Positions 43,298 through 53,043 are shown, numbered from the stretch's first letter. The stretch: 64,000 bases of DNA from JBDWFY01 sp965275915 (GCA_965275915.1 CBDHYI010000004.1:124001-188000); one strand, 5' to 3'. Notes: a model not told the origin generated them from the sequence alone. Numbers and translations: made by a program.

Positions 43298-43349
43298 ACC
43301 AGGTTCCAGCGATCACCCCCTCCTCCCGGGTCGATCAGACGACTGGTTC

Positions 43350-43393
43350 AAAAAAGAACGGCACATCCTTCCCAAAGGATGTGCCGTTTTTTT
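43350..43393. terminator. Bidirectional rho-independent terminator
   Basis: AACGGCACATCCTT (43357-43370) and AAGGATGTGCCGTT (43375-43388) form a perfect 14-bp stem around CCCA. T runs follow on the plus strand (TTTTTTT) and, as A runs before the stem, on the minus strand. It separates the convergent globin-like and clpP-like genes. Confidence 0.93.
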
Positions 43394-43416
43394 GGGCATG
43401 ACAGGACCCTCAGGAC

Positions 43417-44034
43417 CTACTTGATGTCACCGGCATTCTCGACAACTTTTCCGACAAGTCCGTATTCAATGCCCTCTTCCGGCGTCATCCAGTAATCGCG
43501 ATCCGTATCTTTTTCGATGCGTTCAAGGGGCTGGCCGGTCGCCAAAGAGAAAATCTTGTTCAGCCGGTCCCGCATGCGCAGCATCTCACGTGCCTGGATT
43601 TCAATATCGGTTGCCGGTCCACCGGCTCCGCCGGAGGGTTGATGCAGCAAAAACCGTGTATTCTGCGTGCAGAACCTTTGCTCTTTCGGCACCGACACGT
43701 AAATCAGAGCGCCGGCACTTGCGACCCAGCCCATCCCGAGCAGATAGACTTTCGGTTTGATGAACTTGATCATGTCGTGGATCATGTCACCGGACTCAAC
43801 ATGTCCTCCCGGAGAAGAGACCAGCACGGTAATCGGATCGTCCGACACTTGCGCCAGCGCCATGAGCCGTGCACAGACGTCCCGCGCCAGTTCCATCGTA
43901 ATCTGGCCCGTGATGAGCACCGTACGCGCTTCAAACAGATGTTTGTCCACCTGAATTGAGTGAAGCGTCTTGGTTGTCTCGTCCTCTTCCTCATCATTAA
44001 GCCGGGCGGACAAATGGGCGGAGTAATCCTTCAT
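43417..44034 (-). CDS. ClpP-family serine protease paralogue
   Basis: The 205-residue protein has a complete catalytic triad: Ser106 (GMGWVASAGA), His131 (TRFLLHQPSGG) and Asp180 (DTDRDYWM), with the GPATDIEIQAREML helix and the SPGGHVESG oxyanion region. The N-terminus DYSAHLSARLNDEEEDETTKTLHS is unlike that of the main ClpP. It probably is a second, non-housekeeping peptidase subunit. I chose the ATG at 44034 (GCAGG upstream) over a TTG at 44076. The partner ATPase is unknown; clpA with clpS lies at 25708. Confidence 0.9.
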   Translation of the reverse strand: MKDYSAHLSARLNDEEEDETTKTLHSIQVDKHLFEARTVLITGQITMELARDVCARLMALAQVSDDPITVLVSSPGGHVESGDMIHDMIKFIKPKVYLLGMGWVASAGALIYVSVPKEQRFCTQNTRFLLHQPSGGAGGPATDIEIQAREMLRMRDRLNKIFSLATGQPLERIEKDTDRDYWMTPEEGIEYGLVGKVVENAGDIK

Positions 44035-44186
44035 GCGATGAAACCTGCTTCTCGGAATGACGCCGTTCCTCAACAAACGGCACAGAATCGTCTTTCGACC
44101 TACTTATGCGATGGCGCGCGCATCTGCAATTGCCGATCCCAATTTGTTTTTGCAAAGACCTCTCTTTAAATGACCTTCAGACGAAG

Positions 44187-45047
44187 TCACCCGGGATGCC
44201 GGTCATTTCCGGAACCTTTGCTCTGCCGTCGTTTTTTGATCAGGATATAGGCCAGAAACGGTAATGACGGCCAGAAGAACCAGACCTCCGAAAATCCGGA
44301 CAGGAGGTTGATAAAAAAGAAGAACACGATGAAACTCACCGCAACTTTGACGCCATGCGTCTGGTTTTGAAACCATGACCAGGCACGATCGACATGACGG
44401 CGCAGAGCCGAAACGCCAGGGCCGGAAATTTCCGGAGCTGCGCCAAAAGACTCCCCTGCAGGACCGGTTCGTTCATTCGGTGCCTTTGTTTGAGACTGTT
44501 CTTCGTTTTCGGGATACTTGTTGTCGCCGCCGACCCGGATTCGGAAACATCGAACCGGCTCGGAGATATTCTTGACCTTCTGCGACCCGATATACTCAAA
44601 GCCCGCAACCAGCTTATTGCGTATCTGCTCATGGACACCGGCGGAAATCGCGATGTCACCGGGACCGGCCGTTTCCTGCATTCTCGCAGCGATGTTGACA
44701 CCATCGCCGTAAATATCATCTCCTTCAATCATGATGTCGCCCAGATTAATCCCGATGCGAAACTGCATTTGATCATGTGCAGGCAGCAGAGAATTGCGAT
44801 GGCGGACGTCCTGTTGAAATTCGATGGCGCACTGAACCGCGTCGACCACGCTCGGAAACTCGGCAATGACAGAGTCTCCCCATGTGTTGACAAGCCGCCC
44901 GCCGAACGTCTCAAGCAGATCCGTTAAGGCGCTCCGGCAGTCTTTCAACCGCTGCAGTGTCCCCGTCTCGTCGTGCTCCATCAGGCGCGAATATCCGGCG
45001 ACATCCGCACATAGAATCGCGGCAAGCCGACGCCTCACCCGCTGCAT
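44187..45047 (-). CDS. Membrane-anchored adenylate/guanylate cyclase
   Basis: The 286-residue protein begins with a class III cyclase domain (residues 1-170) carrying ILCADVAGYSRLM (metal-binding Asp), GDSVIAEFPS (Asp pair) and GDGVNIAARMQ (Asn and Arg). After a linker of about 45 residues (180-225) come two hydrophobic helices (about 235-255 and 257-275) and a basic KKRRQS end, so the enzyme is anchored by its C-terminus. It should make cAMP. A possible soluble cyclase lies at 37337. The start MQRVRRRLAAILC begins at the conserved catalytic strand. Confidence 0.9.
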   Translation of the reverse strand: MQRVRRRLAAILCADVAGYSRLMEHDETGTLQRLKDCRSALTDLLETFGGRLVNTWGDSVIAEFPSVVDAVQCAIEFQQDVRHRNSLLPAHDQMQFRIGINLGDIMIEGDDIYGDGVNIAARMQETAGPGDIAISAGVHEQIRNKLVAGFEYIGSQKVKNISEPVRCFRIRVGGDNKYPENEEQSQTKAPNERTGPAGESFGAAPEISGPGVSALRRHVDRAWSWFQNQTHGVKVAVSFIVFFFFINLLSGFSEVWFFWPSLPFLAYILIKKRRQSKGSGNDRHPG

Positions 45048-45297
45048 GTTTCGCTCCTTCTTTCCCCCATTCAGGAATGGTTATTCCGGCCTGCTTTTGC
45101 AAGCCCTCCCGGTAAGCCCGGCCGCGGGGATCCGGACCTCTCTCGGTAAATTTGACAATAACGCTAAGTAAAGGTTTTCCGGTCAAACTCATTCCCCAGA
45201 CCGAACCAATGACGATTGGGGATGGCTTTGAGGCATCTTGCGGGGAAAACAGGAGCTCTTTTCCCGATTAAGACATGTCGACGGTCCATCAGAGTTG

Positions 45298-47367
45298 ATG
45301 ACAGATAATGAAGCGTCCATACGGCCCGATGAAGGCTGGCAAACACCGTCCCTGTCAATCGGGCAGGTGGGCGCGTTCGACGCACTGGAACTTCCGGTCT
45401 GGATATTCGACCCCGATGAAGCACGGATTATCTGGAGCAACGGCTCCGGACTGACATTCTGGCACGCAGAAAGCCGGGAAGAACTCTATGCCAGGGCCCA
45501 GGGCGAAGACATGTCACCGGCCGTTCGCATGCGTCTCAATCATCTTCTGGACGATCTCGCCCGCGGCGGAACAATTCAGGAGGTCTGGACCCTGCATCCC
45601 GGCGGCGAGCCGGTCTCGCTGCGTATCGCAATTACCGGAATCCACCTGGCCGACGGCCGTCTGGGTCTTCACTGCATAGCCCTGGGCGAGTTGGACTCGA
45701 CCCCCGATGTTTTGCGGGGTGTGACAGCGCTCGGCCACACCAGCACAATGATCAGTCTTTATGACGAGGACGGCTGTCTGGTGTACGGCAACACCGCCAT
45801 GCGCGAGTCCCTGCACTGTCCTGAAGCCCGACTCAGAGAGAGGTTTATTGACGAGGACGACTACGCAACAGCGCTCAGCGCGCTGACAAGTCAGCAGGAT
45901 GTCACGCTCACCGCGCATGTGCTGACATGCCAGGGAGCGCGATGGCACGAGATATCCGCAACGCGGACAACGGACGCAGCCACCGGAAATCTGTCGGTTC
46001 TTCTCACCGAGGTCGACATAACCCTTCGTATTGAAGCGGAGAAACAGGCCCGGCATCTGGCGTCGCATGACGCATTGACCGACCTGCCGAACCGCGTTCA
46101 CCTGGCCGACGAAGCAAATCGCGTCCTAAAAAAAGCGGCCGATGAAAACACTTTGTGTGCCTGCCTGTTTCTGGATCTCGATCATTTCAAGTCGATCAAT
46201 GATACACTGGGGCATAATATCGGCGACCAACTGCTCGTTGAGGTTGCCACCCGGCTGAAGAACTGTCTGAAGAAGACAGACGTCGCCGCACGCCTTGGCG
46301 GCGATGAGTTCGTCGTTCTCCTGAACGACTATCCGGACCGCGATGCGATGCGGGACATGGCCAAAACGATACGGTCCGCCCTGTCAAAGCCCATCTCATG
46401 TTCCGGTCACGCACTCAGAACCACGCCCAGCATCGGCCTTGCCCTGTTCCCCGATGACGGCGAGACCATCGATACGCTGATGATGCATGCGGACATGGCC
46501 ATGTATGCTGCGAAGGATCACGGGCGAAACCGCATCCGCTTTTTTGCACAGAACATGACAGATCGCGCCTCCCGGCGCCAGGAAATGGAAACAGCCGTCA
46601 GAACGGCGTTACAGAACGGGCAGCTTGAGGTCGTGTTCACACCGCGTCTTGATGTTCGCGATGACGCGCTGGTTGGAGCAGAAGCCCAAATCCGATGGAA
46701 TGATCCCGTAAAAGGAACACTGTCGGACGGCGCCTTTATTCCTTACCTCGGTGAAACGCAGGTTATCGAGGAAATCGGCGCAATGGCGCTTGATGAAACG
46801 CTCCGCTTTCAAGCAAAACTGGCGGAGCAGCAGTCACCCCCCTATCTCTCCGTGCGGCTCCATGAAAGACAAATCAAGGCGCCCTCTTTCCTGTCGATGA
46901 TCGACACCTGCCTGTCCGATAATGGTGCCAGGGCCGAATGTATCGAACTGACATTTTCAGAGACGGTTTTTGCCGACGGAACAGCCGAGGTGACCGAAAA
47001 GCTGCTGGCGCTAGCCGGGATGGGTTTTCGTCTGGGCGTCCAGGATTTCGGTAACGGCCGCTCCAATCTCGCTTATATGCGCGCCTTTCCCCTGTCCTCC
47101 CTCAAGATCGGCGGCGACCTCATCACGGATGGAAGCAAATCGTCCATCACACAGATGGTGGTGTCGATGGGAAAGCTTGTTCGGGCTGATGTTGTTGCCG
47201 ATGGGATCAATGACGTCAGACAGCTCGATCAGATGCAGGAATGCGGCTGCGACTTATACCAGGGCCCTCTCTTCAGCGGAGCCGTCCCGGCTTCCAAACT
47301 GCTCAACATCGTTCGGGCGGACTGTAAGGTTTCCAGGGCTTCACAGACCGCCTTGAGCGAGTCTTAG
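45298..47367 (+). CDS. PAS-GGDEF-degenerate EAL protein
   Basis: The 689-residue cytoplasmic protein has two PAS-like regions (about 15-230), a GGDEF domain with intact GGDEF at 334-338, and a C-terminal EAL-like domain. In the latter, the signature ExLxR reads EAQIR at 462-466, the acidic DDFGTGYS reads QDFGNGRS, and the KIDRSF reads KIGGDL. Those changes suggest loss of phosphodiesterase activity, leaving a diguanylate cyclase or a c-di-GMP sensor. I chose the ATG at 45298; a TTG at 45238 is possible. It is alone, not in an operon. Confidence 0.88.
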   Translation: MTDNEASIRPDEGWQTPSLSIGQVGAFDALELPVWIFDPDEARIIWSNGSGLTFWHAESREELYARAQGEDMSPAVRMRLNHLLDDLARGGTIQEVWTLHPGGEPVSLRIAITGIHLADGRLGLHCIALGELDSTPDVLRGVTALGHTSTMISLYDEDGCLVYGNTAMRESLHCPEARLRERFIDEDDYATALSALTSQQDVTLTAHVLTCQGARWHEISATRTTDAATGNLSVLLTEVDITLRIEAEKQARHLASHDALTDLPNRVHLADEANRVLKKAADENTLCACLFLDLDHFKSINDTLGHNIGDQLLVEVATRLKNCLKKTDVAARLGGDEFVVLLNDYPDRDAMRDMAKTIRSALSKPISCSGHALRTTPSIGLALFPDDGETIDTLMMHADMAMYAAKDHGRNRIRFFAQNMTDRASRRQEMETAVRTALQNGQLEVVFTPRLDVRDDALVGAEAQIRWNDPVKGTLSDGAFIPYLGETQVIEEIGAMALDETLRFQAKLAEQQSPPYLSVRLHERQIKAPSFLSMIDTCLSDNGARAECIELTFSETVFADGTAEVTEKLLALAGMGFRLGVQDFGNGRSNLAYMRAFPLSSLKIGGDLITDGSKSSITQMVVSMGKLVRADVVADGINDVRQLDQMQECGCDLYQGPLFSGAVPASKLLNIVRADCKVSRASQTALSES

Positions 47368-47475
47368 ACTCATGACTCAAATCATTTTCATTTTTTATTT
47401 AACATTTTTGTTAATTAATATATAATTCTCTCAGCAAACCGATCCTTACGGACACGAGACTGAGAGGGACCGACC

Positions 47476-48153
47476 ATGGCAGAGCTTCATGACAAACGCT
47501 TTCCCGGAGAAGACCGCAGTTATCGGGCGGCACGCAATGCTCTTCTTCAGGAAGAGCTGGCTTTAGACGAACAGATCCAGAAAGTGGCGGCTCTAAGACG
47601 CGCTCTTCCCGCCGGAGGCAAGATAAAAGAGGATTATGTCTTTGAGGAAGTTCAGCCCGAATACGGCAAGTCCGTCCGCATGTCGGAGCTGTTTGCCGAC
47701 GGAAAGGACAGTCTTTTTCTTTACAGCCTGATGTATGCTCCGGACAATGACGCCCCCTGCCCGGCCTGCACATCGCTGATAGACGGGTTTTCCGGTATCG
47801 GCCGGCATCTTCAGGACCGCATCAATCTTGCGGTCGTTGCCAAGGCACCGATTGAGAAACTTCAAAAGCTTGCGCAAAGCCGGCAATGGTCCGGCATGCG
47901 GCTGCTTTCCTCCTTTGGAAACTCTTACAATGACGATTATTTTGCGGTCGGAAGCAGCGGCGGGCAGATTCCCGCAGCCAACATCTTTACAAAAGACGGT
48001 CATGACATCCGGCACTTCTGGTCGGCGGAGATGCTGTATGTATCCCGCCCCGGACATCCCCGTCATGTCGATACGATCTGGCCGATCTGGAATATACTCG
48101 ATCTGACACCGGAGGGACGTGGCACGGACTGGGAGCCCAAACTCGCCTATTGA
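47476..48153 (+). CDS. DUF899 family thioredoxin-like protein
   Basis: The 225-residue protein begins LHDKRFPGEDRSYRAARNALLQEELALDEQI, followed by VAALRRALPAGGKIKEDYVFEE and LFLYSLMYAPDNDAPCPACTSLIDGF. The CPAC pair resembles a thioredoxin-type redox site, and this order is typical of DUF899. The family's function is not established; some members are thought to act on thiols. GAGAGGGA precedes the ATG. It is a monocistronic gene, and a hairpin with long GC-rich arms (about 48162-48206) follows the stop. Confidence 0.88.
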   Translation: MAELHDKRFPGEDRSYRAARNALLQEELALDEQIQKVAALRRALPAGGKIKEDYVFEEVQPEYGKSVRMSELFADGKDSLFLYSLMYAPDNDAPCPACTSLIDGFSGIGRHLQDRINLAVVAKAPIEKLQKLAQSRQWSGMRLLSSFGNSYNDDYFAVGSSGGQIPAANIFTKDGHDIRHFWSAEMLYVSRPGHPRHVDTIWPIWNILDLTPEGRGTDWEPKLAY

Positions 48154-48222
48154 GGATTTTCGGGCCTGCGCGCGCTGGATATACTTTCTGCCGCCAGCGC
48201 AGGCCTCCTTTATAACTTGACG

Positions 48223-48669
48223 TCAGGCATCCGCTCCCGGCACCCGCATCAGCGTAAACAGGCCGGTGGCAACATGCACCGGGGAATCGCCGCCGATGCT
48301 GTAGACGTCCGATTGTGCGACAGTCAGGGTGCGCCCGGGTTTGATGACCCGACCCTTTGCAACCAGCAAAGACCCCTTCCCCGGATTGAGCAGATTGATC
48401 TTGAACTCCGAGGTCAGAACTCCGTCGCCGGCATCGAAGAGTGTAAAAGCAGCGTAACCGGCGGCGGAATCGGCAATACTGCTCGTCGCACCTGCATGAA
48501 AGAAACCGTGCTGCTGCGTAAGACCGTCGGCGAAGGCCATTTCGATATCGACTTCGCCGGGAGCGCAATGACTGATCTGCGCACCGAGCGTTGTCATAAA
48601 CCGCTGCTTGCCAAAACTGGTCCTGACGCGGCCTTCCCAGTTCGGATCCCGTGGCAACAAGTCAGCCAT
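48223..48669 (-). CDS. PaaI family thioesterase (hotdog fold)
   Basis: The 148-residue protein contains GVDIEMAF-like EVDIEMAFADGLTQQHGFFHAGATSSIADSAAGYAA, which is the PaaI/YdiI hotdog pattern, with HGFFHAGA and the acidic DSAAGYAA near the active site. Members hydrolyse acyl-CoA or phenylacetyl-CoA-type thioesters; the substrate is unknown. I chose the ATG at 48669, because the upstream extension to 48759 looks unconserved. It follows the VOC gene on the same strand with about 60 bases between. Confidence 0.88.
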   Translation of the reverse strand: MADLLPRDPNWEGRVRTSFGKQRFMTTLGAQISHCAPGEVDIEMAFADGLTQQHGFFHAGATSSIADSAAGYAAFTLFDAGDGVLTSEFKINLLNPGKGSLLVAKGRVIKPGRTLTVAQSDVYSIGGDSPVHVATGLFTLMRVPGADA

Positions 48670-48727
48670 CCCATCCCCGTTCAAACGTGTTTTTGTTGCC
48701 CATGACCTGGTCTTTTCAGAATGTCCG

Positions 48728-49162
48728 CTAATAACCGGGCCAAAGCCCCGGCGTGGCAAGTTCGACGATGTTGCCGTCGGGATCCGCGAAATAGAGGCTG
48801 ATACCGCCAGCCGGCCATGTCACCTCGCTGATGATCGCAACATCATTTTCAATCAAATGCTCCCTCCAGGCGTCCAAACGGTCTTTTGCGATAGCGAAAG
48901 CAAAATGCGCCGGTCCTTCGCTGTTATGACCCGGAACCAGTCCGCCGGAGGTCTCTGCATCGTGCTGACAGGCGCCGCGCAAAAAAATCAGCAGAAACTG
49001 ACCCGGCCGGACTTCATACGTCCACAGACGCTCCGCTGCCAGGATACGCTTCAGGCCCAGACAACCGCCATAAAAGGCATGAGCGCGCTCAAAGTCGTCC
49101 ACATAAACAGGTGTTTCCAGTATGCCGTTGATTTCAGGAGCTTTTGTCGATTTCGAACCCAT
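48728..49162 (-). CDS. VOC family protein (glyoxalase-like)
   Basis: The 144-residue protein shows the vicinal-oxygen-chelate pattern, with ETPVYVDDFERAHAFYGGCLGLKRI at the start, HFAFAIAKDRLDAWREHL, and ISLYFADPDGNIVELATPGLW at the end. The His and Glu of these segments can form a metal site. Function may be glyoxalase, dioxygenase or resistance; nothing specific can be told. It lies 23 bases after mgtE on the same strand, so an mgtE-VOC-thioesterase transcript is possible. Confidence 0.88.
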   Translation of the reverse strand: MGSKSTKAPEINGILETPVYVDDFERAHAFYGGCLGLKRILAAERLWTYEVRPGQFLLIFLRGACQHDAETSGGLVPGHNSEGPAHFAFAIAKDRLDAWREHLIENDVAIISEVTWPAGGISLYFADPDGNIVELATPGLWPGY

Positions 49163-49185
49163 CCTGCGGTCAGTTTACCTCCCCC

Positions 49186-50598
49186 TCAAAACCCAAGACC
49201 GAACCACCAGGCGGCCAATCCCAGAAACGCGAAAAAGCCCACGACATCCGTCACCGTTGTCACAAACACGCCCGATGCGATCGCCGGGTCGATATTCAGC
49301 TTGTCCAGCGTAATCGGTATCAGAATGCCCGCAAGTCCCGCCGCGACCATGTTGATAATCATGGCCATTCCGATGATGCCGCCAAGGGCGAGACTGGAAA
49401 ACCAGACACCGGCGACAAACCCGATCAGCACGGCAAACAAAAGACCGTTCAGGACACCGACAGACATTTCGCGCAAAATCACACGCGCCGCATTATAGCG
49501 CCCGATATCTCGCGTCGCGAGCGCCCGTACGGCGACCGTCATGGTTTGCGTTCCGGCATTGCCACCCATGGACGCAACGATGGGCATCAACACCGCGAGC
49601 GCCACCATATGTTCGATGGTTGCATCGAACAGGCCAATTACAAGCGACGCGACGACAGCGGTTCCCAGATTGACCACAAGCCAGGAAAACCGACCCCGGA
49701 CGGTGTCGACAACGCTGTCTGAGATTTCCTCATCGCCCACACCGGCCAAAGCGCGGAAGTCCTCCTCCGCTTCCTCTTCCAGAACGTCGAGAATGTCATC
49801 GACCGTTAAAACTCCGACCAGCCGATCGGATTCATCGACAACAGCCGCAGACACCAGGTTGTAGCGCTCGAACTGCCGTGCGACATCTTCCTGGTCTTCT
49901 GTTGCCTGGATCGGCTCGGCGATTTCCTTCAGGATCTTCGTTATTTTTTTCCCCCGCTTGGACCGCAGTAATTTATCGAGCGGCACCGAGCCAAGCAGGC
50001 GGAACGCGGGATCAACCACGAAGATCTCGTAAAACGAGTCCGGCAGTTCCTTTTCGACACGCATATAGTCAATCGTCTGACCAACCGTCCAAAATGGCGG
50101 GATGGCGATGAAGTCGGTCTGCATCAGGCGCCCGGCACTTTCCTCCGGATAATCGAGGGCCCGTTGCAACTGAACGCGGTCCGTGAGGGGAATCTGCTCA
50201 AGGATCGCGTCCTGATCCGCCTGATCGAGATCTTCCAGGATGAAGACCGCGTCATCGGATTCAAGTTCACCGATGCCTTCAGCCACCTCCTCAGCCGGCA
50301 TTTCCTCCAGGATGGCCGACCGGATCGCCTCATCGAGCTCTGTAAGCGCAGCAAAGTCGAAATTGTCGCCCAGGAGCCGAACAAGGCCGGGGCGTTCGTC
50401 GACCGGCAGAGCTTCGATGAGATCGCCAAGGTCCGCCTCGTGAAGCGGCTCCGTCAGGGCAAGCAATCCTGCCTGATCTGCTCCTTCGACCGCCGCCTGA
50501 ACACTTTCAACGAACTCATGCGCAAGTCCGCCGTCCTCCGCGCGCGGCGCCGGAACATAGGCATCGACTTCCTGTTCTAATGTGTCCTGATCGGTCAA
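49186..50598 (-). CDS. mgtE: Magnesium transporter MgtE
   Basis: The 470-residue protein has an MgtE N-domain (about 25-130), a CBS pair (about 130-265, with FEIFVVDPAF-like YEIFVVDPAFRLLGSVPL and LVGVLTVDDILDVLEEEAEED) and a C-terminal transmembrane part with LMPIVASMGGNAGTQTMTVAVRALA, the hallmark of MgtE. It imports Mg2+ through a homodimeric channel gated by cytoplasmic Mg2+. I chose the TTG at 50598 (GTGGAG upstream) because it gives the expected acidic start; a GTG at 50649 is an alternative. Confidence 0.94.
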   Translation of the reverse strand: MTDQDTLEQEVDAYVPAPRAEDGGLAHEFVESVQAAVEGADQAGLLALTEPLHEADLGDLIEALPVDERPGLVRLLGDNFDFAALTELDEAIRSAILEEMPAEEVAEGIGELESDDAVFILEDLDQADQDAILEQIPLTDRVQLQRALDYPEESAGRLMQTDFIAIPPFWTVGQTIDYMRVEKELPDSFYEIFVVDPAFRLLGSVPLDKLLRSKRGKKITKILKEIAEPIQATEDQEDVARQFERYNLVSAAVVDESDRLVGVLTVDDILDVLEEEAEEDFRALAGVGDEEISDSVVDTVRGRFSWLVVNLGTAVVASLVIGLFDATIEHMVALAVLMPIVASMGGNAGTQTMTVAVRALATRDIGRYNAARVILREMSVGVLNGLLFAVLIGFVAGVWFSSLALGGIIGMAMIINMVAAGLAGILIPITLDKLNIDPAIASGVFVTTVTDVVGFFAFLGLAAWWFGLGF

Positions 50599-50860
50599 AA
50601 CGTCACTGGCTCCACCGGGCGCACGGGCTGCGAAAACAAGTACCAGCACATCTACCGGCTTGCAGGCCCCCTGCCAATGGCAATTCGGATGTTATGAAAA
50701 GGGTATACAGGGGTCTCACCCCATATTTTTCAACGACCTTTAGGGTGTGTTCCCCGGCAACTGCACCTTTTTCCGGTGAAATCCATCTCACCCTTTCCAC
50801 TTGAAGCGAACCCATAAGTTTTTGTACGGTTCGGCCCATAACAGGCCGGGACACGTATCA

Positions 50861-52981
50861 ATGCGCCGTTTCAAGCAGAATTGCCGGGACATATCCCAGA
50901 AAAACCGCCGCCTTCGCCGCCGCTGGCCGGCAATGGTCCTGGGAATGGCTCTGGTGATGTCTCTTATGGCTGCCAATCCGGCACTCGCCCAGAGAAAACT
51001 GGCTCTCGTGCTTGGCAACGACGCCTATCAGAATGTGGCGCCGCTTGCCAAGGCCATCAACGATGCCCGGTCCGTCGCAACGACCATGCAGCAGCTTGGG
51101 TTCGAAGTCAGCCTTGGAGAAAATCTGACCCGGTCGCAGATGAGCCGGGCGCTGCTGGATTTTGACCAGAAAATTCAACCCGGCGACACGGCATTGTTCT
51201 TCTTTGCCGGCCATGGTGTCGAAATCACGGGACGAAACTATCTTCTGCCCACCGACGTTCCGGCGGCTGAACCGGGCCAGGAATCGCTTGTGGAAGATGC
51301 CGCCTTTGCCGCCGACAGGATTATCGACCGTCTGCAGGCAAGAGGCGCGCGGACATCGATCCTGGTTCTTGACGCATGCCGCGATAATCCGTTTCCAAAA
51401 CGGGGGACGCGGGCCCTTGGAACATCGCGAGGGCTGACCCGCATGGCGCCCCCGGAAGGTGTTTTCGTGCTTTACTCCGCCGGGACGCAACAGGCTGCGC
51501 TCGATACGCTTGGCGCCGGCGACCAGGATCCGAATTCCGTCTTCACACGCTCATTCATCAACACCGTCAAACAGCCCGGTCTTTCTCTGATCGACATCGC
51601 AAAAAAAACGCAAGTTGACGTCCGGAACCTGGCAAGGAGCGTCGGTCACCAGCAAACGCCGGCCTACTATGATCAGATCATCGGAGATATCTATCTCGCC
51701 GGCGCAGCCACCCAGACGGCCGCACTGCCGGCCGCCGGAAATGTCACGCCGACCGTCACAGCGGACACTGAGCGCAACCTGCCCCCGGCCAACGATATCG
51801 AACGAATCGCCGAAGGGTTTGCCAGCCTGTCCCAGACCGGCGGACCGGTCTCCGCACCGACCCGTCCGGAGCAGTATTATCACAACGCCCGGGTCTATGA
51901 GGCACGCGGCGATGCCTTTTCCGCCCGCCGCGCCTATCGGGCCCTTTTGGAATTCGATCTTGATGTGATCGATCCACACCTGCGGTTTCGCCGCATCCTG
52001 AGGGCCCAGGACGGTCGCGCCGATGCACGATCCGAATACGGAAAGCTGCGCAACAGATATAAGGCGCCGGCGGTCGAACTGGCCTATGCGCTTCAGTTCG
52101 ACGGAGAACGACGGCGGGAAAAGCTGGAGGAGTTTCTCGAGAAGCATCCCGACTACGGTCCGGCTTACTATCTGCTGGCGCAGGAATTCTCCGAAGACAG
52201 TCTCGGTCATCAGGCGATTGCCGACAAACGCAACCAATTTGAGAATCTTGAGAGATTTCTGCAGGCTGACGAGGACGGATCGCTGACCCAGTATTTCCTC
52301 GATCAGTCGGTGCTGGGCGAATGGCTTGACGAAGCCCGGCGGCAGATCGGGCTACTTTCCCCGGTCATCGCCCGCATCGCGGCTCCGACAATGCAGTTTC
52401 TGAGACACAATACCGGCTGGATCGCCAATGTTTCCATCCCCGAGGCCGCCCGGTCCATCTCCTACCGGATCGGCGATCAGGGCACGTTCAGAGAAACGCC
52501 GAAAAACGAATATGTCGATCAGCGAACCGGCCAGAGGATGCCGCAAACCCATTTCGAGCTGAAGGCAAACACCGACCCCGGTCCGATATTCATCAAATAT
52601 ACCGATGCCAACGGGCAGGAAAACGGCCCCTTTGAAATCATGTTCAATCCGGGTCTTGAACTGCCGACCGGCGACAAGAAAATTCTCGAACAGACATCGA
52701 CCGGCTGGCTGAGTTTCCGCGATTTCGACGGAAAGCTGTTGCTCTATACGACCCATCTGCAAAGCTACGCATGCGGGATCAAAGAAGCCTACTATGGCCT
52801 CGATAACAATCCGGTTGCGACGAAAATCAATATCAACAAATGCAATACCAGCAACCCGCATGCGGTCGATACCGACAATGCGGATCTTTATTTCTCAGTC
52901 CCCAGAACCACAAGAATGGTCGCGGTCAAACTGGTTTATTTTGATGGAACGGAATCGGAAATCGTAACGTTTGAACGCTGA
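50861..52981 (+). CDS. Exported caspase-family (C14) protein
   Basis: The 706-residue protein has a signal sequence (residues about 28-45, ANPALAQ) and a caspase-like p20 domain: QRKLALVLGNDAYQNVAPLAKAINDAR, catalytic His118 in FFFAGHGVE and Cys173 in LDACRDNPF, then VLYSAGTQQAALD. Such metacaspase-like proteins cleave after basic residues in known examples. The rest, from about residue 260, holds a Pro/Thr linker, helical tetratricopeptide-like stretches and a C-terminal beta region. I chose the ATG at 50861. It is monocistronic, convergent with minE. Confidence 0.9.
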   Translation: MRRFKQNCRDISQKNRRLRRRWPAMVLGMALVMSLMAANPALAQRKLALVLGNDAYQNVAPLAKAINDARSVATTMQQLGFEVSLGENLTRSQMSRALLDFDQKIQPGDTALFFFAGHGVEITGRNYLLPTDVPAAEPGQESLVEDAAFAADRIIDRLQARGARTSILVLDACRDNPFPKRGTRALGTSRGLTRMAPPEGVFVLYSAGTQQAALDTLGAGDQDPNSVFTRSFINTVKQPGLSLIDIAKKTQVDVRNLARSVGHQQTPAYYDQIIGDIYLAGAATQTAALPAAGNVTPTVTADTERNLPPANDIERIAEGFASLSQTGGPVSAPTRPEQYYHNARVYEARGDAFSARRAYRALLEFDLDVIDPHLRFRRILRAQDGRADARSEYGKLRNRYKAPAVELAYALQFDGERRREKLEEFLEKHPDYGPAYYLLAQEFSEDSLGHQAIADKRNQFENLERFLQADEDGSLTQYFLDQSVLGEWLDEARRQIGLLSPVIARIAAPTMQFLRHNTGWIANVSIPEAARSISYRIGDQGTFRETPKNEYVDQRTGQRMPQTHFELKANTDPGPIFIKYTDANGQENGPFEIMFNPGLELPTGDKKILEQTSTGWLSFRDFDGKLLLYTTHLQSYACGIKEAYYGLDNNPVATKININKCNTSNPHAVDTDNADLYFSVPRTTRMVAVKLVYFDGTESEIVTFER

Positions 52982-53017
52982 TCCGTATGCCTTCAGGTCC
53001 GACAGCCTGCCAGGCAA

Positions 53018-53043
53018 AAGGCGGGGTGAGATCACCCTGCCTT
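53018..53043 (-). terminator. Rho-independent terminator of minCDE
   Basis: AAGGCGGGGTGA and TCACCCTGCCTT pair with one mismatch; on the minus strand the stem is followed by TTTT. It overlaps the minE stop and ends the minCDE operon. Confidence 0.65.

Noticed and set aside
43417..44034. ClpP paralogue as an inactive member
   Set aside because: All three catalytic residues are present (Ser106, His131, Asp180).
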